Source: Larus michahellis (lineage: Eukaryota; Chordata; Aves; Charadriiformes; Laridae). Taken from it: a DNA stretch of 64,000 nt. The notes under the pieces were generated by a model. The model worked only from the letters and a program-made list of their open reading frames with translations, searched no databases and had not been told where the DNA came from. The stretch covers positions 34,956,652-35,020,651 of the forward strand of contig NC_133930.1 in assembly GCF_964199755.1 (NCBI RefSeq), read 5' to 3'. Every line of letters begins with the position of its first letter. Position 1 is the first letter of the stretch. The position numbers and the translations under genes are program-made. Shown one piece after another: positions 48,711-63,813 of this stretch.

Positions 48711-51700
48711 CTGTTGAAGAAAACAAAACACAATGAAAAAGTATTTACATTCCTAACTGTTAAAACGTCATTATGAAAGCAACTAAATAAAGCAGGGAAT
48801 CAATTCTTAGCTTACACTGCTTTGGCATTAGTCCAGTGGGTTACATATTACTCATATACTGTATTAGTTGTAAACAGCTGTGAGATTATATGCACAAATT
48901 TACTCAGTCTGTTAAATGACTTTTACAAACATGATATGAAACTATACTGTGTAGTTTTACTATGACAGCACATGACACAGAAGGTCAACAAAAACTTACA
49001 GCATTATTACAGCTAAAATTAATTCAGATATTACAATTAATTCATGCGACGTTTAGGAGTAATGTAAGGTAGATTCTTGCTATACTTTTCACAAGCACCC
49101 ATTCCAGACTTGGAGTAGTCCGCTGAGATAACCACAGGAAAGTTTAGTAAAATGCAACTATTAACAGATGTAGTATTTTGAAAAGCAGGAGATACTAAGA
49201 AGTTTTAGAATAGTTATTATCGAGTATTATAATGCAAACAGTGCCACTAGGAATATACCATCAGTTTCCATAGTCTCTACAGGTAAATACCAAATATAGA
49301 AATTATTCTCTTAAAATGTAACAAAAACTAAATACTATGCAGAGTGAAGGTACCCCTGCAGCTTACGGTAAATTAAATTCGTACTTTTCTGAACATGATT
49401 AATCTAATTAATCACAAGGTTTTATAATTAACAAATCAATTTAAGCTTAGCTTGTCCCCAAATAAAACTTTTAAAACTACCAGTAATAGTACTTTTTTCT
49501 CACTTTCGCACTATATATTAAAAAAAAAGTTTGCTTTGCAACCATCACTTCAACTCCACAGTTTTTGGCATTTTCAATGCACATTCACAGGTCATTATAT
49601 CCCAAAATCACTCATGAGGTCCAAAATACAGTAATTGAAATATTTCTCATGGTTCCATCTCCTTTTCATGGCAGCTTGATATTTCCCATTGCTGTTCATC
49701 AATTTAGGCATGCACATAATGCACCTGTCAGATTAGACTAGCATTTGAATGAAACCAAGAGCTAGTCTCTATTGTCCCAGCCATACAGAGACACAAGGGC
49801 TGTGGTTTAATTAGGCTGTGACTTCATTGTCATCTGGAAGCACTACCTAGCGATAAAACCATACTGTGTTCCCTGATTGTTCCTGCCATCAGTGCATCCA
49901 ATTCAGTGCAGGCACTGCTGGGATTCTGCCACCATCTTTCAGAAAGTTTTGAAGGGGAAGGGTGAAACGTGAGTGGGAAATAATGCACAGGAAGCTGCTT
50001 CCCTGCTTCGCCAGACATGGGTGGCCTCAACTCCCCTCCCAAATTTGGTCCTTCTGTATCCACTTCCTGGCTCTGATGAGTTTTGGAACAGGATCCCTTA
50101 CCACATGCTAAACAGCAAAAATCTCAATTCTGTCCGCGACCTACCCAGCTGAATTCCAGACGCACTATGGCAAAGGAGAGGCATCCCCTCTTCTCACGAC
50201 AACCCACCAGGAGGCACAAATTCTTCCCTCTTTGTGCAGAGCAGGCATGCCCACCACAGACCACATAAATCATTCTGGCCCCATCATTAGGTGGATTTGA
50301 ACAACCCCTCAATAGTGAGAGAGGACAGGACTGGAGGCAGCAGACTGTAAACACTCTCTGTTGCTTCGATTCCCATAGATAAGCTGCTTCTCCTCTGCAC
50401 CTTATGGGCCTGTCTAGTGCGTTGCCCCTCACCTGCCACAGGTGGCAGGGAAGCAACACAAGGCACAAGCCATTCTCCTTGTTGGGGCAGGACCTGACTC
50501 CACAGCCCAGGGACACTCCGCTTCCTTGGGCCCACTTTTTGTCCAACTCCGGTCAGGGAAAACACCACCTTTGCTGACAACAGAAAATCACACACAGCTT
50601 TCTGAATAAAAAAGGACTAAGTAAGCACAGATACTACTTCCATGACAGTTCCGTGAGGTTGTGACAGCATTTTCATGAAATGCCATAGCTCCTTCCGTAA
50701 CCGCAAAAATATCTCAGCTCTCGGAATTATCCTCCGGTCAACTTAAAGCCGTCTACCTGATAGTACAAAACAATATTGGTATGTCTGAAAGCAATGATTG
50801 CTAATGATTTTTCGTACATTGGTAGCATGCTAGTCCAGACTATAATTGATTTCTATCTATCAAAGATTTATGCCATCGTTTCACAAAAGCAGCCTTAAAA
50901 CAACTTTCAGTGCAGAAGTAACATAGCAAAACAGTACCTTAAATATGGCTTTTTGCCTTGTTTCTCCATTGTTGATTCATTAAAACGTTTGTACTCCTCC
51001 CTAAAATACTGAATTTGAGATTTTTGGAGGAATTCCCAGGTTGGGAACTGGGGGTTGTATTTCATTTAATTGTTATCATGGCATGTTATCAAGACCTGAA
51101 AGATGCTCATCAGGGTCTGCTGCCCTCAGAAATGTAACCCATTACATTAATGAACAAAGCAAAAGCGCCAAAACAGGAACTGCAGAAAATGACTGTAAGA
51201 AAAGACTGTGAAGCTTCCACGCCTTTAAAACATACTAAGGATTTTAGTTAGTTAGGAAGTCAAAGGAAATCCTCCCTTCTTTCCTTCTTCCTTCTTCCAT
51301 TAAAATGCCAACATCTACTCTAGAATACTTCTGCTTTACAGTAAAGGAATTGGGACCAAGCAGTGAATCCTTCACTTCTGGGATACTTTTTCAGAATTAA
51401 AAAAACTTTACAGCCACATTTTAAAAGCTGTGAACTAGGGCTGGAGGGAATGGGAGGAAACATCTCTCTGAAGTTGAGCTGCTTAACAAGTCCTGGCGAC
51501 TGAATTTAAGAAACCAAATTCCCCTCACAGCTTCCCTCCCCCAACACTGCTGCCAAACAGCTGGGCTCATTCAAAATGTACTTTCATTTCAGAGCGAAAC
51601 AATTTACCTTTTTGCATGAGAGTGAAACTTCACAGCACCTCAGGAAAACTTGGTAGCCCCTCTGGAGACAGGAGAGGAAGAAAAGGGAGAGGGCCACAGC

Positions 51701-54700
51701 TGAACTTTTGGCCTATTATTTAAGGCGTTCTTCTCAGGAAAATGATTTTTTCTTCTTTTTGAGACAGGAGGACCAGAATAACCACTACTCTTCCGAATGA
51801 CAAGGTGTTCTGTTGATTAACACATCTCACAAATGGCTTTCAACCAGAATATCATCTCTCTTAATTATGCATTTGATGTATACCAAGGTTTTGCTACAAC
51901 ATCAGTATTACTGTGTTGAGCCTAAGAGGCTTTGGCTGTCTGCATCTACTATCAGCTTGGATTACTATTAATACAAATAGAACTCTGCTAAGATTTTTTT
52001 TTCCCCCCAGACTCACAGCTAATGCTGATGTGAAAATCTTTTGGAGAATTGGCAGTCATTCAAAAGTTGAAAATAACTTGGTATGAGCAAACATGGCATA
52101 TCTATTGAGTCCTAGTAATCTCTATCTCCAAAAATCCCGTATAATTCACAATTGCATAGAAGACAAATTTGACTAACCCACAATTGATTAATTTCACGTG
52201 ATAGGTCTTCTGGACCCCCAAAGTCATCATCCAGATGGAAAACAACTATTGTTCGTCCACCTGGTTATTCGGAGATACATACCCACTGATAAACATCTTA
52301 AAGCAATGAGGGGAAAAAAAATCATACCTTAGTAAGAAAGGCAAAAGAAATTAGAGGAAATAAACACAGCAATCACTAAAAACATATCACCTTAAAACAA
52401 GAAGAAAAGGGCAACGGGTTCAGATTCTGCTGAGGGGATGAGGAATGTTCTTTTGCTTTGAGGACTTACTACAAGTCTGTAAGAGCAGCTTGTCCACGTT
52501 AAGTAAAGTAAGCTACTGCCACAGCTAAGACTGTTACGAGAGACATGGAGAGACATAGCTAAGAGCACGGACTGAACTCTACGTACCAACTTCAGATTCA
52601 TTTGCAGATGAATGCACCTGTGTTAGCTACTAAGAGGAATATATCTTTCACATCTATATTTTTACCTAGCATAACCAAGTGCCTGAAAAAACAGGCTTTT
52701 TAAAAAGATCGCATGCACTGTTTGACAAAATGTGCTATAGGATGGCATTCATCATGAACTAATTTATCATGGAAGGAGCACATGGAAAGAATATTTTCCT
52801 GTTACTGCTTCATGTTTTCCAAAGGAGAAGCTGTAATTTGTAACTCACAGGACTAACTCCAGAGCATGCAGACACAATCTCTGGTTCATTTTTTCTTCTG
52901 TATTTGCTTAATGTGACATGTAATCGATACAGCTCTATTTAATACTTGCAACAGAAGAATGTAAGCATTATGCCACGCTTCCTAGCATTTGAAAATACTC
53001 AGTATATAAGAATCAGCAGGAAAGTATTATAAAGCAGAAAGAGAAAAATCTAACAAAACTTGCAAGCCTTCCTGGATTTGCAGCCATTGCTTTTATCTGA
53101 AACTGCAAGACAACATATCCTCTACCTGCACAATTTGTTTTTTCATTCCTTTCATTGTGTGTATGTAAATGGCAGGTGAGCAGTAACACTGAACATCTCA
53201 TAGAAAGAATACTACGTATTTCAGAAATTCTCCTTTTTGGCATTAATTACATTTTCAGTTTATATTTGGCCACTTTTAACATTGTTTTCTTAATCTAGAC
53301 TTCTCACATAAGATCACACGTTTAACTTTATCAATTACAGTTAGGTTCAGCCTGAAAATTACTAGTTCAGTTTTAACTTTAAATGCCTAAATCAGAGAAT
53401 TGTGTGCAAAATGAAAAATGAAGCTACCCTATGTTACATCTAGGGAATACTCCTACACTCCTCTACGCTCTGATGAACTTAGTTTAAAAGATTTCCAATG
53501 TATTTGTCAGATATTAGAAAATGATTCAATGAAAAGAAAACCTCTGATAACAAATGAGGAACACATCTACAAAGAAGATGATATAAACGGATCTTGTTTC
53601 TTCAGTCTGTTTCAAATCCGTGGTGTCTTAGGTGCAGATAGCTGCAGGACACCAAGACACGTGACAAAACATATCATTTTTCTTCATACTTACAAATACC
53701 TTCTTAAGAAAAAAATATTAAGAAAAAAATGTTCAGGAAGGCTGGCTGTTGACCTCCCTCACACAAGCCATTTTAGTGGTCTGACGTATAAATTTGACGA
53801 GAAACATTTAAATAAAGTGTACTCAGTCCCCAGAACACTCAAATGTGATTATTATAGTTACTTATTTCCAATTGGCTAAAGGTACTTCCTTTACTGTTTA
53901 GAAAAATAAATGAGCTGTAAAAGGACTTCCTCCTTGAGTGAACAGGGGATATTTTTGGCATGATTATTTTTGACTCTCTGCACAGGATAAAATATCTTTG
54001 ATTAAGTTTTCTAACTTATGCATTTCCTTAATAATATTGTAAATCATTAATTTCAATAAAAGTACCCCCACTTTACCTGAAACCTTGTAGTGACCTAAAT
54101 AAAACAGATGAGATCTTTTGCCACTTAGTGTGTCTTACACTTAAATTTATTCTCACATTTTAAATAGCTCATGAAAGAGTTTTTTTAAATAAACCAAAAT
54201 TTTATTTTGATGGTAAGTAGGTTTTTGAGACTGTCAGGATACATTCATTAAAAATGTTAAATAAACTGCTAGTCTATTCTAAAAAAAACAAGGTAAAGTT
54301 ACAAAAGACTTTTACACAGTTAACAAAATCCCACTCAAAGACCAGGACATCACTAATTCCTGACAATTTAATTTATAGGACTTTATGCAGTCTTCTAGTA
54401 GGAGATTTACCTATAGATAGACTAAAGGTGGAGATGGGAAAAGACAACGGGATAAGAATAACGGGGAAGATACAGATAGACAACGTTAACATGAACTTAT
54501 TTTCTGTTGCATCTCTAATTTTGAATTACTATTTGGGTTTATAGTTTGTAGACTTTTGCTCTTCCTCACAATTATTTTATATCTTAAACTTTAGTATAGC
54601 CAGGTAAAAAATACGTTTGCCTGGGAACTCTAATTTCCCCTTCCAATCCTAATTTCTTCTCTGCTAAACTTAATTATGAGGATTAATAGTTCCTTGATTA

Positions 54701-57700
54701 CATTTCTGCCATGTTTGAAAAAACAGGAAAAGCCCTTAGTATTTCACTAATTAAAACCGTATTTAATAGATTATCTGATTAAAGATATGATTACAAATAT
54801 TTTTAATTATAAGATACTTATTTTTAAAGACAAAAAGCATTTTAGCACAGCTAGATCACTTGTGCACTCTCTATATTAAAACAGCAATGGATCAACACTA
54901 CACAATATGCAAAGAATTAAAAAGCCTTTGGTTTTATTAGTAGAATAACTACAGTTACATTTTCATTATTTAGATTTTCAACCTCTGTAAAACTTTGCCT
55001 GCCTGATTAAAGAAAGAATTTTAAATATTTCACTGGCATTTTTATTGTTTAAATTCATTTTTGCATTATACTATTAAATGAAATGATACTCCTAAAGAAA
55101 ATTAACTGCTTGAAAATATTCCTTTGGGACAAATATACTAGAAAATTAATTTGTCCGATTTCCTTAAAAGGAAGTTTTTGTCCTTCTGAGAAGAAGTGAA
55201 GCCCTGAGCAAAATGAATGATGTTCCTTACTACGTGCTCACTGTAAGTATCAGATGCACTAAGTAAAATAGTTAAAATATATGGATCAGTAAGTTCACGA
55301 CGTTCCTGTGGAGATGGATCTGTTTGCCAGAACAACAATAAAAGCTAGTGAAATGAAGGCGAAAAGGAGAAACACTGCGACAATAATAAAACATAGCACT
55401 TAACAAAGATCAACATTTTAAAATGCTTCTAAGGGGAAAAATTTCTGTGGTAGGTATCACATTGTGCACTGGACAGACCGCTGAACACCACCTGGTAAAC
55501 TGTTTTCCCTTCCATCCTCCCCAAAGCAAGTAAAGGGAAGCTTCTCTCTACCACATCCACACAGTACTGATACACCAGGATATTGGCATATCACTGTACA
55601 CCATTCAAACAGTTAATTAACAGGAAACCCCGGCAGCATTAATTAAATTAATAAAGTCACTGTCCACTTAGTTTATGATAATACATCCACTACCTTGCAC
55701 AAAGACCACATGGTATCTGTTAAATTTATAAAAGCCCATCCATTACATAGGTCTGCCCCAGAGAAACAAGATAATTGCTAAATGATTTTAATGAAAAGTT
55801 TTTCTCTGCAACACTAACGCACAAAAATCACACAAAATCATATCTGATAGACTATAGTGGAAAAATGAAGAAAATGTCTTTAATTCCATGTAAATACTTT
55901 GTTTGAACATATGGAAAAATGAAAACACAAACTGTTTAGTGTTTGAAATAAAAAACAATCAAAGGTAATCCTTTAAAATTAGGGTTCAGATTAGTCTCTG
56001 CAAAGGATGCTGTTTAACAGAAACATCTGGTAGTGTTACGTTGAGAGACAAGCCTTTTTCAACTTTGGAAATGAGATTAGTAGATCAGTTATTTGTAAGT
56101 GTCCAAGTAATTTCTAATTATTTTATCTGGGTCACAGATAATCCGCTTTTACAGGGCTCCCACAATGACATCAGAGGATCACTGCTGAACTGATTATCCT
56201 GTTACCTTCCACCATCCATGGGAAGACGGGATTTTCCTTTTGTACAGAGGAAGAGAAAGAAGTGTCTGATTGCTTCAGACAGGTGGCAGCCAACAAAATA
56301 AAGAACAACACAGATCTTGAGAGCAAGAAAACCTCACATATGCAAAAAGTACTAACCTTAAAAAAGGTCAGCAAACTGAATACTTCTTAGTAGTGTCTGG
56401 TGCAATTTAAAACCTCACTAGATAGGAACAAATCTCAAAATAATCAGACAAGCCATTGTTTAAAAAAACATGCCATATTATTTATTACTTATTCTACAGT
56501 AATGCCTTGCAGATCAAACATAACCAATGTCAGAATCTTACTGTATGAATAGAAAAAGTTGGTTTTAAAACATCATAAGTGACGTGAAAGACATACAGAA
56601 GTCCTTTCTTAAAGCAAAAATGGAACATGATCGAGAGAAATGCAATTGCCAGGGCTAGTCTTGCACTAATATACACTCAAGCATTCTGACAGTTCTACCT
56701 TTTTAAAAGAGCCTGAATTGCAGCTCTTCACCTCCTACAATTATAAATCAGAAGCAATCTGTAGTTGATAAAAGAGATTTTATTTTTCTAGGTGAATTTA
56801 TGCCTTTTCCTATGAATAAATTAATAGACTAGTCATGCATTTTTTAGGAAAACAAACATCTGTTACATATTAAAATACCAAATGAGACAGGACTTCTTAA
56901 AAAACACATGTCAAGAAAATATGTCTTGAGAAAACAAGCAAGTTTCTGGATACCACTTGTTTTAATTCAAATTAAATTTTATTATTTGATATAAGGATAA
57001 CTACAGAAAAAAAAGTAATTGGAAATAAAATTGAGTAACACGGATATGTCCTCAAGATTTTCTTCTAGGTTAAGTGCAAAATATTATTTTCTAGATAAAC
57101 TTTGCATTTGCCATTGCAATACAATGTCATTAGTAGGTATAGGCAGTAGTGGCACAAGAGAGTGGATGTTTTGGATTTTTTTTTTGAAAGTTTAAAAACT
57201 TTCTGAAATGGAACTGTCCACCCCAAGCAAAATTATAATTTATCTATGAATAGTATTTTTAGTATTTATGACAAACCACCAAATAAAAAACCACCTCTCT
57301 ATCTTCATGGAGTTTGAAAGTGCCTATATGAGAGCTATCTTGTTATCCTGTAGTCGTTAAGGCAAAAGAGGAATAATTGCTTGCAGGAGTACAAGCAGCT
57401 ACAAATAGTCTGATGCAAGGGGTACCAATAATATTTAAAAAAAAAAAAAGTGTTACTCTCAGTAGAACATTTAGTTTTTCTAGGGTGCACCTGATAAAAA
57501 TATTTTTTGTTGTGTTTTTTTTTTCCTTATTGTTTTATGCTAAGCTTGCTTTTACTTCTCAAGCAGTGTCATTAAAAAACATTCTGCTTACTGGGAATAT
57601 AAGAATAGAGGCTCATTTCCAGTTAAAGAACATAAAATTCAAATTTGCACTACAAGCAATGTCAGGGAATAGAGGACTAGAAAAGCAAGCACCAGGCATA

Positions 57701-60700
57701 GAAGATAAGCAGGCCTTCAATATAAATATATGATCATTTTGGAAATTACATCAGACAGTGCTTTCTCCATGGGTGAAACTGATTTCCTTCACCCATTCTC
57801 TAGAAACATGAAAATTCTAAGTAAGAAGAATAATTGTGATACTGAGATTTTAAGAAGAGTACCTTCTTAGGATCCTAAGCTTCCTAAATTTAGGATTTTA
57901 AATTTCAGAGACTTCTGAATTAGAGATAACTTAGATACCTCTATTTCCAACGTTTCCAAATAAAAGTTCCCCAAGAGCGATCTCAGGTACATGCTGCAAG
58001 AAGTGTTAAAATTCAGGATGATGATGAGAGTAAAGGCAAACAGAGCTTGGGGAAAGCAACTGGAGAAGGAGGATGAAAGGAACCACGTGCCCCTTCTGCT
58101 AGAAGTGTGTTTCACATATGCTAGTTTCTAGGGAGAAAGCACTAATCTCATATACAGAGGCCACCTCAGCTGCTCCCCTCTTCATCAGAACAATTCATGT
58201 CAAAAGTTCCTCTAAGGACAGTTTTTGCTAACCAGCTGTTCTCTCATTGTAGGAAGTCACCTCCCTTGCTCTTTGGCTTCCTGGACCTCCAGATGAGATA
58301 GGAGTAGCCTTGTGCTACTGATGCCCTAACAGTGATACCACCATAAGAGAGGTGGTAAACATACTCGGAGGAATTACTGCGCATTAGGGAACTTGGTCTA
58401 TTAATCTATTAATCACCTTCTCAAGCAGTACAGCCTTAAGAACATTCTCTCTGCAAGAGACAAATTTGAGTACAGAAGTTACAAAGTTTTCATTTTTACC
58501 AGAGAGCACATTTTTTTCCAGGCATTTTAGTATCTGTTGAACACCCAATGAAACAGGGTAACAGCGGATTACAAGCCTTTTTTTCTTAAAGAACTTTTAC
58601 ATAACTAGTGTACCGTTATAACCAATGAGAGTTATGCAATGATAGGCACAGAAGATCAGTCAACTGTACACCACCACTGAATTCTGGAAAGTGCCAGCCC
58701 ACATGGCAAAATATTCACCTGCACTGTTCATAATGTGCTGCTTTGCTTGCCTGTTTCAGCTACTACCCTGTTCCAGAAACATGCTGGAGTACATCAGATA
58801 CATCATTTCCATCACATGTTCAGTTGGATAACATTTTTTGACTTTGGAAAAAATTCATCAAAGAGGAGAAAATGCCAGTATTTCTCCTTTAAGTCCTATT
58901 AAAAAACTTCTGCTCAATTCTTATGGCTTGTCGAGCTATCACTTAACTCAACTCTAGTAAAGAGCAACTCTGCTTACAAAAATGCTGTATACGAAGGTCA
59001 ATTTATATATCTTGCTGCAGTGGCAAAAGGATAAACTTCTGTAAATATGAAGAATCAGCACGAGTGCTCTGAACAAGGGTACGTATCATGCTTCATAATG
59101 CACGCTACATTCCAATCATTTACATCTAAGCAGAGCTATCAGACTGTGGAAATCAACCATAAACAACAGCCATTTCAGCGCCTAGTCCCTTATTATTGAT
59201 AATGCTAAAAAAGACAAACAACTTTGCCGTTTCTTTATCCCATGTTGCTTCTGTGAGGCTGACAGTAAGCAGAGCACATTCTGTGTATGCAGAAGATACT
59301 GAAAGATGGAGAACTGGGGATTTTTTTAATATGCACATAAAATATTCCTGGGAAAAATTAGTCTTGGCTTTAGATTACTTAGACAACATGGAAACTATTG
59401 GCTTGACTTCTGGAAAATTATATAACGATGGTCAAGCACATTTACATTATGGAAAATCAGGAAGTTTTGCTACAAAAGGGTCAAAGTTTGATAAATCTTG
59501 AGTTTATTTTTCTTTACAAAAATACAATTTTGGCAGCATTTGAAATACAGGTAAATAGTAACTTTAAACCCCAAGAAACCTGAACTTGCTGGAATAATTT
59601 TGTAACAGTACGCATCAGTAAAAGCTTAGATCTCAGCGCTGCAATGCTGATTGTCTCTATTATTTAAAAATACATTTTATCTAGGAGCTGTGGAACTAAT
59701 CTCAACTTGACGTTAAACTGTAAACACAGGCATGGAGCATGAACTAGGGAAATGTTTATTATCTGTTTTCCTGTACAAGCACAAGAAAGAACTGCTCTGC
59801 TTCACCTTTTTCAGAAGGTCCATGCTCTTGTACACTTCTCTTGGACACATCTCTGGGTGACTTCAGCAATCACTGAAATTAATGGTCTCAAAAATAGCTA
59901 TGGAGCAATTAATACAAAATTAATGCTTTAACTGTGTGTATCTATGCCTTCAAGTGTTTTTCTTTTAAATTAACCTCAGGTCTGCACTATCACATTTCAA
60001 TGATTGTGTTCTGCTGTTAAATAAATTTTGATCCATACCTTATACTAAGTTAAGATATGCATAATAGGCTGACTTTGGGGTGCCTGCGGAGAAACTGGTC
60101 ACTCACCTGCTGCCCTCTGCTCTGCCTTTTCCATTTGCTAGCCAAAGCTGTCAGTAAGTGCCACACTACAATGCTGACAATCAAAACCCATTTGTACAGA
60201 AATATTTTCTGATACAATTTGCAAACTAAGCACAAAGCACAACCTCCCTGAACAGATCTGGCTTTGTTCATTTGAAGCCTGACTAGTTGCTCCCAAGCAG
60301 ATTTCCTCAAAATGACTGTATTGTTCATTCTTGCCAATTCTACACTCATGAAGAAAGGAAGAAGACAATTGTACTGCTGGTATGCAAATACTAGGAGTGG
60401 GGGATGGACTAGGTGACATACGTTCTTCCATGAGTCAATGCAACAGCATCCACATGGTGTGAATGAATTAAAGATCCCAGTGATGGGTTTCTATTTCCCC
60501 AGAAATCCTAACCCAACAATCCCAAACCTAAAAACTTGTCCATATGAGGCAAGAACAATAGCCCCTTTGCTATAGGTAGCGTCTAGTGAAAGGCCCTAAT
60601 GCAGATCTGAACTTTCCAGCATCTGCCTCTCATAGTCCATCCATATCCACTATTACTGTGGTGTGTGTGTTTCACAAAGTTTGGCAAAGAGGACAAAAGA

Positions 60701-62666
60701 GAGTATCCAGGCATACTGCAGCTCAGCCATCCACAGAATTATGATTTGAGCACATAAAAGGAGGTTGGACTTGAAAATGCTATTAGCCCACATCTGTTCC
60801 AGGGTAGCGGCCAGCCCAGTAAGTGCAATGGGATGTACTTCACAGTACATTATACAACTGACATAGAATAAACAGTCTTTAGAACACTTTATAAGAGTTT
60901 GCAGTGGTGGTGGCAGTCTGACAGTGTTAAGGCTCAGAACAGTGAAGGAACATACTGGGAATTCATGCCTGTCGCAGAGGAAGCACAGTTGGTATCCTAT
61001 GTCAGAAAAGAGATGTCCCAAGATTCACATGTATCTGACAGAATCAAGTTCACTCTGAGAGTTTTTACTTCATGTATACTCATAGTATCTGAATGGACGC
61101 TGACAGCCACTGCCAAAATCTAGTCCAACTTCAGCAGCACAGAGAACAGAATGGTAGACTTAGGTTTTGCCCCTTGTTTTCTTCTGTATCATTTCTGTGT
61201 TTTAGTGTAGTACCAATCACAAGGCTTTTTGTTTCTTCTCCATTTAAGAGAGACTAAAAAGACGTCCATATTTCAGCACCTGAACTCTAAGGCTCCCTGA
61301 GTTTCTGTCCCTCCCACTACTGGGAGCGAGGGTGAGCAGAATTCAGATGTCTGCACTACTTCAGCTGGACACCCAGCAAGGCACAGTATCAGATTAGAAA
61401 AAAAGTCCAAACTCTACAGGACACGGACACAAATGTTGTGTGCCAGCATTTAAACAGAGAGCTGAGAACCTGTCAGCAAGACCCTGGAACAGAAATTAGG
61501 CACACAGTAAAGGGGCACAAAGATACATTGGTAGACCTGGGGGCTGACAGCGCAGAATGCAGTCTGGCAGAGCAGCTGGAGGATGACAAAAATAACACAC
61601 AGCATAGCTACAGTCATACAAAGCGCAGAAGGCAGTAAACTTATGTAAAGGTAATACAGTAAAAATAATAAGCAATATTATTGTTTTATCTAGCATAAGG
61701 AAAAAACTATACAATAATTTTTGTCCTTTATTCCATACAAAGGCATTAAGAATACATAGTACAGTTAGGGGGTTTTCCATTATGCACCTACAAAGATTAA
61801 AACTGCGTAAACCCTCATAATCCCAAACTGAAATCTCAGGCAGATCTCCATCAGTTGTAGTCACAAAGACGCTGTCATTTTGTACATTATTGTCTTTAAA
61901 AAGAAGTTTTGCAGACCAGGTCATACAGCCTTTCAGACATGTACAGATCCAACTAATGTACTCTCTCTGTTCAACGCTGCAGTACTTCAAACACTTCTAT
62001 GGATTCTTAAGATAACTTTAAAGAATTCACTGGCAGTGATTAACTCCTAATGTCCAGAACAGCATGTTACAGCAACAAAAGCTTGGTTTTTGTAGATACT
62101 TATTACATTACCAAATTCATTTAACTGGAGAATTTTTCCACACAGAGGATTTTTTTCCCGTACCTTTAAATACAGAATATGCATTTGGACTGTAAATTGT
62201 ACATGATCCCATTCCACAGCTTAGTAACTGAAGAGATATAAATGTAAGCATATTTATTAAAATACTTAACAAAAAGTCTGTGTTCTCGGAATGTATGATT
62301 TATCAGTGGGCCCCACTGTCACAAAGTATAATTGAGACCAGGGCACATAAGAGTTTAAAATAAAAACAAAAATCAGAAACCACAAATATGTACCTTGTAC
62401 ACTGCACAATTCCAGGACAATGTATGGTTTTATTTTACTAATACAAATCAGGAAATTTCCTTGATAGGTGAATTATTAGACACTTGTTTGTTAGAAGATT
62501 TCATAAGACCTCCCTGGGGACGAGAGTCTTAACAAAGCACATACCAAATAGGTGCCTCATACTGCAAGTGTTTCTCTGTTCTTCCCTTAAATACAATGCT
62601 CTTTTTTGCTTTTATTAATTTTATTGAAAATAAAACTAATATATACTTCTAAAATTAGATACTTAC
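48711..62666 (-). other. ZDHHC21: ZDHHC21 intron, 13.96 kb
   Basis: This AT-rich intron sits between the two internal exons seen here, with a GTAAGT donor at 62,661-62,666 and a CAACAG acceptor. It holds short A and T runs and unrelated small open frames with no recognisable family. A 164-codon minus-strand frame (61,496-61,990) and a 153-codon plus-strand frame (53,418-53,879) are the longest; neither has good flanking splice sites or recognisable motifs. A very degraded CR1-like stretch may be present near 60,399-60,428 (GGATGGACTAGGTGACAT), but this is weak. No RNA gene was found. Confidence 0.9.
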
Positions 62667-62783
62667 AGTGAAAATACCCATTAGCTGAGTGTAAAAGAGT
62701 CCACTTATTCCACCTAATATTATGAGACCCATGAAGGCAGATATTCTTAGGAGAGCAAGTTCATGTTTAAATATAAAAACATC
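62667..62783 (-). CDS. ZDHHC21: ZDHHC21 exon encoding the fourth transmembrane segment (third from last coding exon seen)
   Basis: This 117-bp, phase-0 exon encodes 39 residues, corresponding to about residues 169-207 of the 265-residue human protein. It opens with DVFIFKHELALLRISAFMG and continues into a hydrophobic helix ending GLFYTQLMGIFT, the fourth membrane segment that follows the DHHC cysteine-rich domain. On the minus strand the acceptor is a pyrimidine-rich stretch ending TTGTTCTAG before GAT, and the donor is ACT|GTAAGT. The product is a Golgi/plasma-membrane palmitoyl acyltransferase that attaches palmitate to cysteines; reported substrates include FYN, LCK, eNOS and PECAM1. The catalytic DHHC motif lies in upstream exons outside the window. 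Identification rests on recognising the joined three-exon protein, which matches my memory of human ZDHHC21 nearly residue for residue downstream of this exon, with several conservative changes inside it. Confidence 0.96.
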
Positions 62784-62969
62784 CTAGAACAAGACAGAAA
62801 GAAGAGAGAGACTTTAGCACTTAGAAATTAATTTAAGTCTTTGAATCAAGTGGGAACACTAGATTAAGAGCTGTTCACGAAGACTTACAGCTAAAGGCAA
62901 ATACTGGATTTTTGAGCTACGTTCCAAATCACTGATACATTTATGTACTAAAATTATAAACCAATAATC

Positions 62970-62985
62970 TTTTTTTTTTTTTTTT
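62970..62985 (+). repeat. T16 homopolymer
   Basis: An uninterrupted run of 16 T in the ZDHHC21 intron. Its length is likely to vary between individuals and assemblies. Confidence 0.9.
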
Positions 62986-63761
62986 ATACATGTTAGCAGT
63001 CGTGTTTCTTTGCCAGACTGTTAAAAAAACTCATTCAGATATTTGGGTTTGGGAATAGATAAAGCTCAAATGGGTTATTCCTGAATCTTCCATCTCAAAC
63101 TGTGCCAAATTGCTACACACCAGCTCCAAAGCGTAAGAAACTCATTCTGTTCAACAGTCTGATTTGTAAGACTCCTGCACCTCAACTCCTAGCCGTAGCA
63201 ATTTCATTTTAACATCACCTCTTTTGTAATAAACATAACAGCATTCCTAGCTTGACTCTTGAAGACGGTATGTACAAAATCCAAATCTCAGTATTGGATT
63301 GGTCTCACTGTAATTCTGTCTATTATCCAACATAAATTTGGGCCTAAAGTAGATTATATGGATATGGGGACAAAACCAAGTTGCCTCAGGGTACAGCAGC
63401 ATATGAATTTACTGTATCAGCTGCTCTGGAAACCCTGCTTTCACCCAGTAAAAAATATGAAAAGTGTAAGAGAGTTTTATAGATCTTTTTCAAAGGATAA
63501 AACACCTTATTTTTATCACAGGAGAACATTTGTACATGGCAGTTACTGTAGATGTACTGCAAGTTCACACCCCATCTTACCCTTTGATAATGAGTTAACA
63601 CACCCATTCTCTTATTTATAAGTTACGACTATGTTCTCAAGGCTGTCTTTTGAATGTACACATCTGTTTTTCTACTTAGAAAAGCCAGATCACAGCAGGA
63701 AACTATTAAAACCTTTCAAGTAAACTTTAAATTACAACCAGAACATAAAAGTGAACCAAAT

Positions 63762-63813
63762 GAAAAAAAACAAAACAAAACAAAACACCAAAAAAAACAA
63801 AACACCAAAAAAG
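63762..63813 (+). repeat. A-rich (CAAAA)n simple repeat
   Basis: The stretch consists of A runs interrupted by single or double C, with the CAAAA unit repeated several times near the start. Confidence 0.85.

Noticed and set aside
56171..56374. Possible 31-bp minus-strand mini-exon ending at a GTAAC donor near 56,211.
   Set aside because: The acceptor is weak, and including it would shift the ZDHHC21 frame, which joins perfectly without it.
60399..60428. GGATGGACTAGGTGACAT resembles the CR1 3' UTR.
   Set aside because: It is too short and diverged, with no octamer tail; kept only as a remark in the intron entry.
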